Shown here in pieces: positions 14,406 through 16,616 of a DNA stretch of 16,616 nt. The notes beneath the pieces were generated by a model. The model was not told the DNA's origin and did not search any database. It saw nothing but the letters and a program-made list of their open reading frames with translations. The translations under genes were made by a program, and so were the position numbers. Each line of letters opens with the position of its first letter. Position 1 is the stretch's first letter. Source of the stretch: Omnitrophica bacterium RIFCSPLOWO2_01_FULL_45_10b (lineage in GTDB: Bacteria; Omnitrophota; Omnitrophia; Omnitrophales; Danuiimicrobiaceae); contig MHFM01000019.1 in the NCBI GenBank assembly GCA_001804205.1, positions 13,819 through 30,434 of the forward strand, given 5' to 3'.

Positions 14406-15760
14406 ATTCATCTTCAGAATTTAAAAACTCCAGAAAGCCGCTAACCGTTTCCTTCCTTACGCTGGGCCTGGCATTGGTTTTAAGGTTATGTCTGATGCCG
14501 ATTGCGCTTCATCCTGACCTTTTAGCCATCCAATACTATACTTCCTTATTATGGACCGAAGGCGTTTGGGATTTTTACGGCTCATGGTGGGGGAAAATGA
14601 ATCTTGAATATTTCGGCATCACATTCTATCCTCCCTTAGCTTATTATTTAATCGCATTCTCGCATGGAATCTCTTGTCTCTTTAGCCCTTCTTTTATAAG
14701 GATTATGGGTGATTATCATGCGTTGTTTCTTCAAAATCCGCAGATAGATGCTGTTAAATTTTTTGCACGTCATGCTCTTAACGATAGACTATGGTTCACT
14801 TTCTGGAGCAAATGGCTTTATCTTCTCGTGGATTGTTTATCTTTTGGTGTGTTCGCGCTCTTTTTCAAAGATTCGGCAGAACGCCGCTTACAATTCCAAA
14901 AAGCGTGGCTCTGGAGTCCTGTGTTACTGTTCTCAACCTATATTTTCGGACAGTACAGAATTTTACCTGCTTTCTTTATGATTTTGATTTTGGTTTTTTT
15001 GAGCCATCGAAAGCTTGTACCTGCTTTTTTTTGTCTAGGGTGTTTAGCATTGCTAGACCATTATCCATGGCCCCTTTTTATTCCGTATTTTTTAATTTTT
15101 ATAAAAAATGATCGGACCTCGATCTATAGCCTTATCGCGCTGGCCGCTCCCTTAATCTTAGTCCTAAGTCCTTTAGCGATCTCTTCAAGGGGACAAGTGG
15201 CTTATGCTTATGCTTCTCCGCTCTATGTAAAGCTTGCTATGACTGGGATTGTGAATGCAGGAGGAGTTTGGACGGCACAATTAACCAGGTTTTTAATGGC
15301 TTTAGGCTACGGAGCTCTGTTAGCGGGTCTGTGGAAATTCCGTAAAGCAGGTTTTTCCGGGTCGTGGGACCAAAAATTGAATTTGAGTGTGGATGCAACA
15401 CTCTGTGTCCTCTTGCTCATTTACGCCACCGGCCGGACCTCCACTCATTATTTTATGTGGATTTTGCCTTTTTGGATTTACCGTCATACTTTGGGAGTTC
15501 CTTGGCCGAAAATGCTTTCCGTCCTGGCGGTTGGGTTACTGTTTTTCTTTAACTTGGACAACCGCGAACTCAATATGGGGCTTTTTATACCACTGAATCC
15601 TGAATATTTCATGTCGCTTCCAAGCCTTCATGAAATCATGGCCCCGTATGTCCCGTGGGGAAAGTTCATCGGAGTTGCCCGAGTTTGTTTTTCTTTTTTA
15701 TGTCTCTTTTTTGTTTACCGTATTTGTAGGGAGTCGCTGCAAAAAACACACATAAAATAA
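14402..15760 (+). CDS. multipass membrane protein, probable GT-C mannosyltransferase-like
   Basis: A 452-residue, very hydrophobic protein with about nine to eleven predicted helices. After the first helix, 'ALHPDLLAIQYY' puts D39 in the first extracytoplasmic loop, followed by 'GITFYPPLAYYLIAF', a layout shared with PIG-M/ALG-type and DUF2029-type GT-C glycosyltransferases. 'FGQYRILPAFFMIL' matches the 'GQyD.LP' helix of those families, and 'GRTSTHYFMWILPFWI' matches their 'K.S.HY..W.lPf' helix. The predicted role is transfer of a polyprenyl-phosphate-linked sugar outside the cytoplasm. Donor and acceptor are unknown. The start overlaps the upstream gene by 4 bases. No hairpin terminator is visible after its stop; the next 93 bases hold a strong promoter instead. 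Confidence 0.72.
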   Translation: MNSSSEFKNSRKPLTVSFLTLGLALVLRLCLMPIALHPDLLAIQYYTSLLWTEGVWDFYGSWWGKMNLEYFGITFYPPLAYYLIAFSHGISCLFSPSFIRIMGDYHALFLQNPQIDAVKFFARHALNDRLWFTFWSKWLYLLVDCLSFGVFALFFKDSAERRLQFQKAWLWSPVLLFSTYIFGQYRILPAFFMILILVFLSHRKLVPAFFCLGCLALLDHYPWPLFIPYFLIFIKNDRTSIYSLIALAAPLILVLSPLAISSRGQVAYAYASPLYVKLAMTGIVNAGGVWTAQLTRFLMALGYGALLAGLWKFRKAGFSGSWDQKLNLSVDATLCVLLLIYATGRTSTHYFMWILPFWIYRHTLGVPWPKMLSVLAVGLLFFFNLDNRELNMGLFIPLNPEYFMSLPSLHEIMAPYVPWGKFIGVARVCFSFLCLFFVYRICRESLQKTHIK

Positions 15761-15769
15761 AGATAAAGA

Positions 15770-15797
15770 TTGACCAATTTATAACCGATGTTATAAT
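15770..15797 (+). promoter_or_regulatory. near-consensus sigma70-type promoter
   Basis: TTGACC at 15770-15775 (5 of 6 to consensus), a 16-base AT-rich spacer, then a perfect TATAAT at 15792-15797. The predicted start of transcription is around 15804, giving a leader of about 50 bases before ATG 15854. It is the best promoter match I see anywhere in the window, and it sits in the only gap longer than 80 bases before a plus-strand gene other than 6682-6863. It marks a new transcription unit for the radical SAM gene. Confidence 0.65.
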
Positions 15798-15802
15798 CAC
15801 AA

Positions 15803-15835
15803 ACTAATCATGATTGTCGTGGTCATTACTAATCA
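15803..15835 (+). repeat. short direct repeats and palindrome just downstream of the promoter
   Basis: ACTAATCA occurs at 15803-15810 and again at 15828-15835, 25 bases apart start to start. The first copy overlaps a perfect 10-base palindrome, AATCATGATT, at 15806-15815. Both elements lie at or just after the predicted transcription start, a position where a repressor would block initiation. The short length means chance is possible; regulator identity is unknown. Confidence 0.3.
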
Positions 15836-15853
15836 CTTTAGGGTGCTAAGCCT

Positions 15854-16616
15854 ATGAAGTTGACGTTTGTACAGCCACCAGGCATGGTGGCTGTTGAAAA
15901 TTATTCAATGATCACGCAACCCCCCCTTGGCATTGCTTACTTATCCGCGTATGCCCGTCAACTGGGGCATGAGGTCCATGTTGTGGATGCGGTAGGCGCT
16001 GCGGCCAAGCGATTCCAGCCTTGGCCGTACCACAAGAAAAGGCTGATCCAAGGACTTTCATTCCCTGAAATTGTTGAGCGGATTCCAAGCGACTCGGATG
16101 TGATTGGCGTCTCCTGTATGTTTACTCATGCTTGGCCTATGGTACGCGAGCTAATCATTCTGCTCAAGAAAGAGTTTCCAAATGCCAAATTGATCGGTGG
16201 CGGTGAGCATATGACGGCTATGTATGATACTGTTTTGAAAGAGGCTCCCTTGGATGTTTGTGTCATGGGGGAAGGGGAGATTACATTGGGCGAACTGTTG
16301 ACCGAACTCGAAAATGGGGGTTCTGATTATTCAAAAATCGGCGGCATTGCGTTTGTTGATGCAAATCAGAGCGTGATTAAAACAGAGCGCCGGAAAAGGG
16401 TTATGGATCCGGATGAACTACCATGGCCTGCTTGGGACCTGCTTAATCCCATGGCCTATGAGGTATACCAGGGGCCGGCAATGGGCCGTACGATGCCGAT
16501 GTTGGCAACTCGTGGCTGCCCTTACGAATGCACTTTTTGTTCTTCCCCAAACATGTGGACTCAAGTTTGGAAAGCCCGGAAGCCCGCCAAGGTCGCCGAT
16601 GAAATCGAATTTTACA
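15854..16616 (+). CDS. B12-binding domain radical SAM protein, N-terminal part (runs off window)
   Basis: An open frame from ATG 15854 to the window end gives 254 residues with no stop. Residues 1 to about 140 form a cobalamin-binding-type Rossmann domain: 'MKLTFVQPPG', 'PPLGIAYLSAYARQLGHEV', 'DVIGVSCMF', 'LIGGGEH' and 'VCVMGEGE'. The classical DxHxxG cobalamin ligand motif is absent, as in many BchE/HpnJ-like members. A linker with 'DELPWPAWDLL' leads into the radical SAM core, with the 4Fe-4S cluster cysteines C222, C226 and C229 in 'RGCPYECTFC'. Such enzymes do radical methylations, cyclisations or rearrangements, often on lipids, tetrapyrroles or natural products; the substrate cannot be told from this half. 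AGGGTG at 15840-15845 lies 8 bases before the ATG. The gene looks more GC-rich than its neighbours and has its own promoter. Confidence 0.9.
   Translation, partial: MKLTFVQPPGMVAVENYSMITQPPLGIAYLSAYARQLGHEVHVVDAVGAAAKRFQPWPYHKKRLIQGLSFPEIVERIPSDSDVIGVSCMFTHAWPMVRELIILLKKEFPNAKLIGGGEHMTAMYDTVLKEAPLDVCVMGEGEITLGELLTELENGGSDYSKIGGIAFVDANQSVIKTERRKRVMDPDELPWPAWDLLNPMAYEVYQGPAMGRTMPMLATRGCPYECTFCSSPNMWTQVWKARKPAKVADEIEFY

Noticed and set aside
14791..15111. 106-codon plus-strand open frame
   Set aside because: It is a shifted-frame shadow of the 452-residue membrane protein and has no start context or known motif.
1..16616. Mobile elements, tRNAs, CRISPR arrays, toxin-antitoxin or defence genes
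   Set aside because: No transposase or integrase motifs, regularly spaced repeats or tRNA-like cloverleafs were seen on either strand by eye. Gene packing leaves almost no space for them.

Overview
The window is one dense surface-glycan biosynthesis locus. It contains 13 complete genes plus a partial gene at each edge, nearly all on the + strand. There is no rRNA, tRNA, insertion sequence or CRISPR array, and composition is moderately AT-rich. Gene content (rhamnose and UDP-xylose-type nucleotide-sugar enzymes, dolichol-phosphate-mannose-synthase-like GT2 enzymes, multipass GT-C enzymes, and a B12-binding radical SAM protein at the edge) indicates a bacterium with a complex envelope glycan. 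The style recalls uncultivated or candidate-phylum genomes such as Omnitrophota, but no marker gene is present and this placement is a low-confidence guess.

Layout. Positions 1-3402 hold nucleotide-sugar synthesis: the C-terminal end of rmlB, then rmlD (dTDP-L-rhamnose), a WbpA/UDP-glucose-dehydrogenase family enzyme, and a UDP-glucuronate decarboxylase-like enzyme (UDP-xylose or a relative). Positions 3475-5895 hold a GT2 glycosyltransferase of the ALG5/DPM1 type, then a GT-C membrane glycosyltransferase starting 3 bases after it. Positions 5908-6681 hold a lone GT2 gene on the minus strand, convergent with the GT-C gene and divergent from what follows. Positions 6864-9385 hold a SAM methyltransferase, another DPM1-like GT2 and a UDP-glucose-4-epimerase-like SDR. 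Positions 9410-11752 hold a large YfhO-family membrane protein. Positions 11756-15760 hold a second methyltransferase and two further multipass GT-C-like proteins that overlap by 4 bases. From 15770 a near-consensus sigma70-type promoter precedes a new transcription unit, which starts with a B12-binding/radical SAM protein cut off by the window end.

How the genes may work together (inference). The SDR enzymes make activated sugars in the cytoplasm. The three DPM1-like GT2 enzymes probably load single sugars onto a polyprenyl phosphate. The four GT-C/YfhO-type membrane proteins would use such lipid-linked sugars on the outer face of the membrane, and the methyltransferases would modify the sugars or lipid intermediates. 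No flippase (GtcA, Wzx, ABC), polymerase (Wzy) or priming transferase is visible here, so the pathway is incomplete in this window. I see no defence system. The most novel aspects are the repeated GT2/GT-C pairing and the uncertain product of the dehydrogenase/decarboxylase pair.
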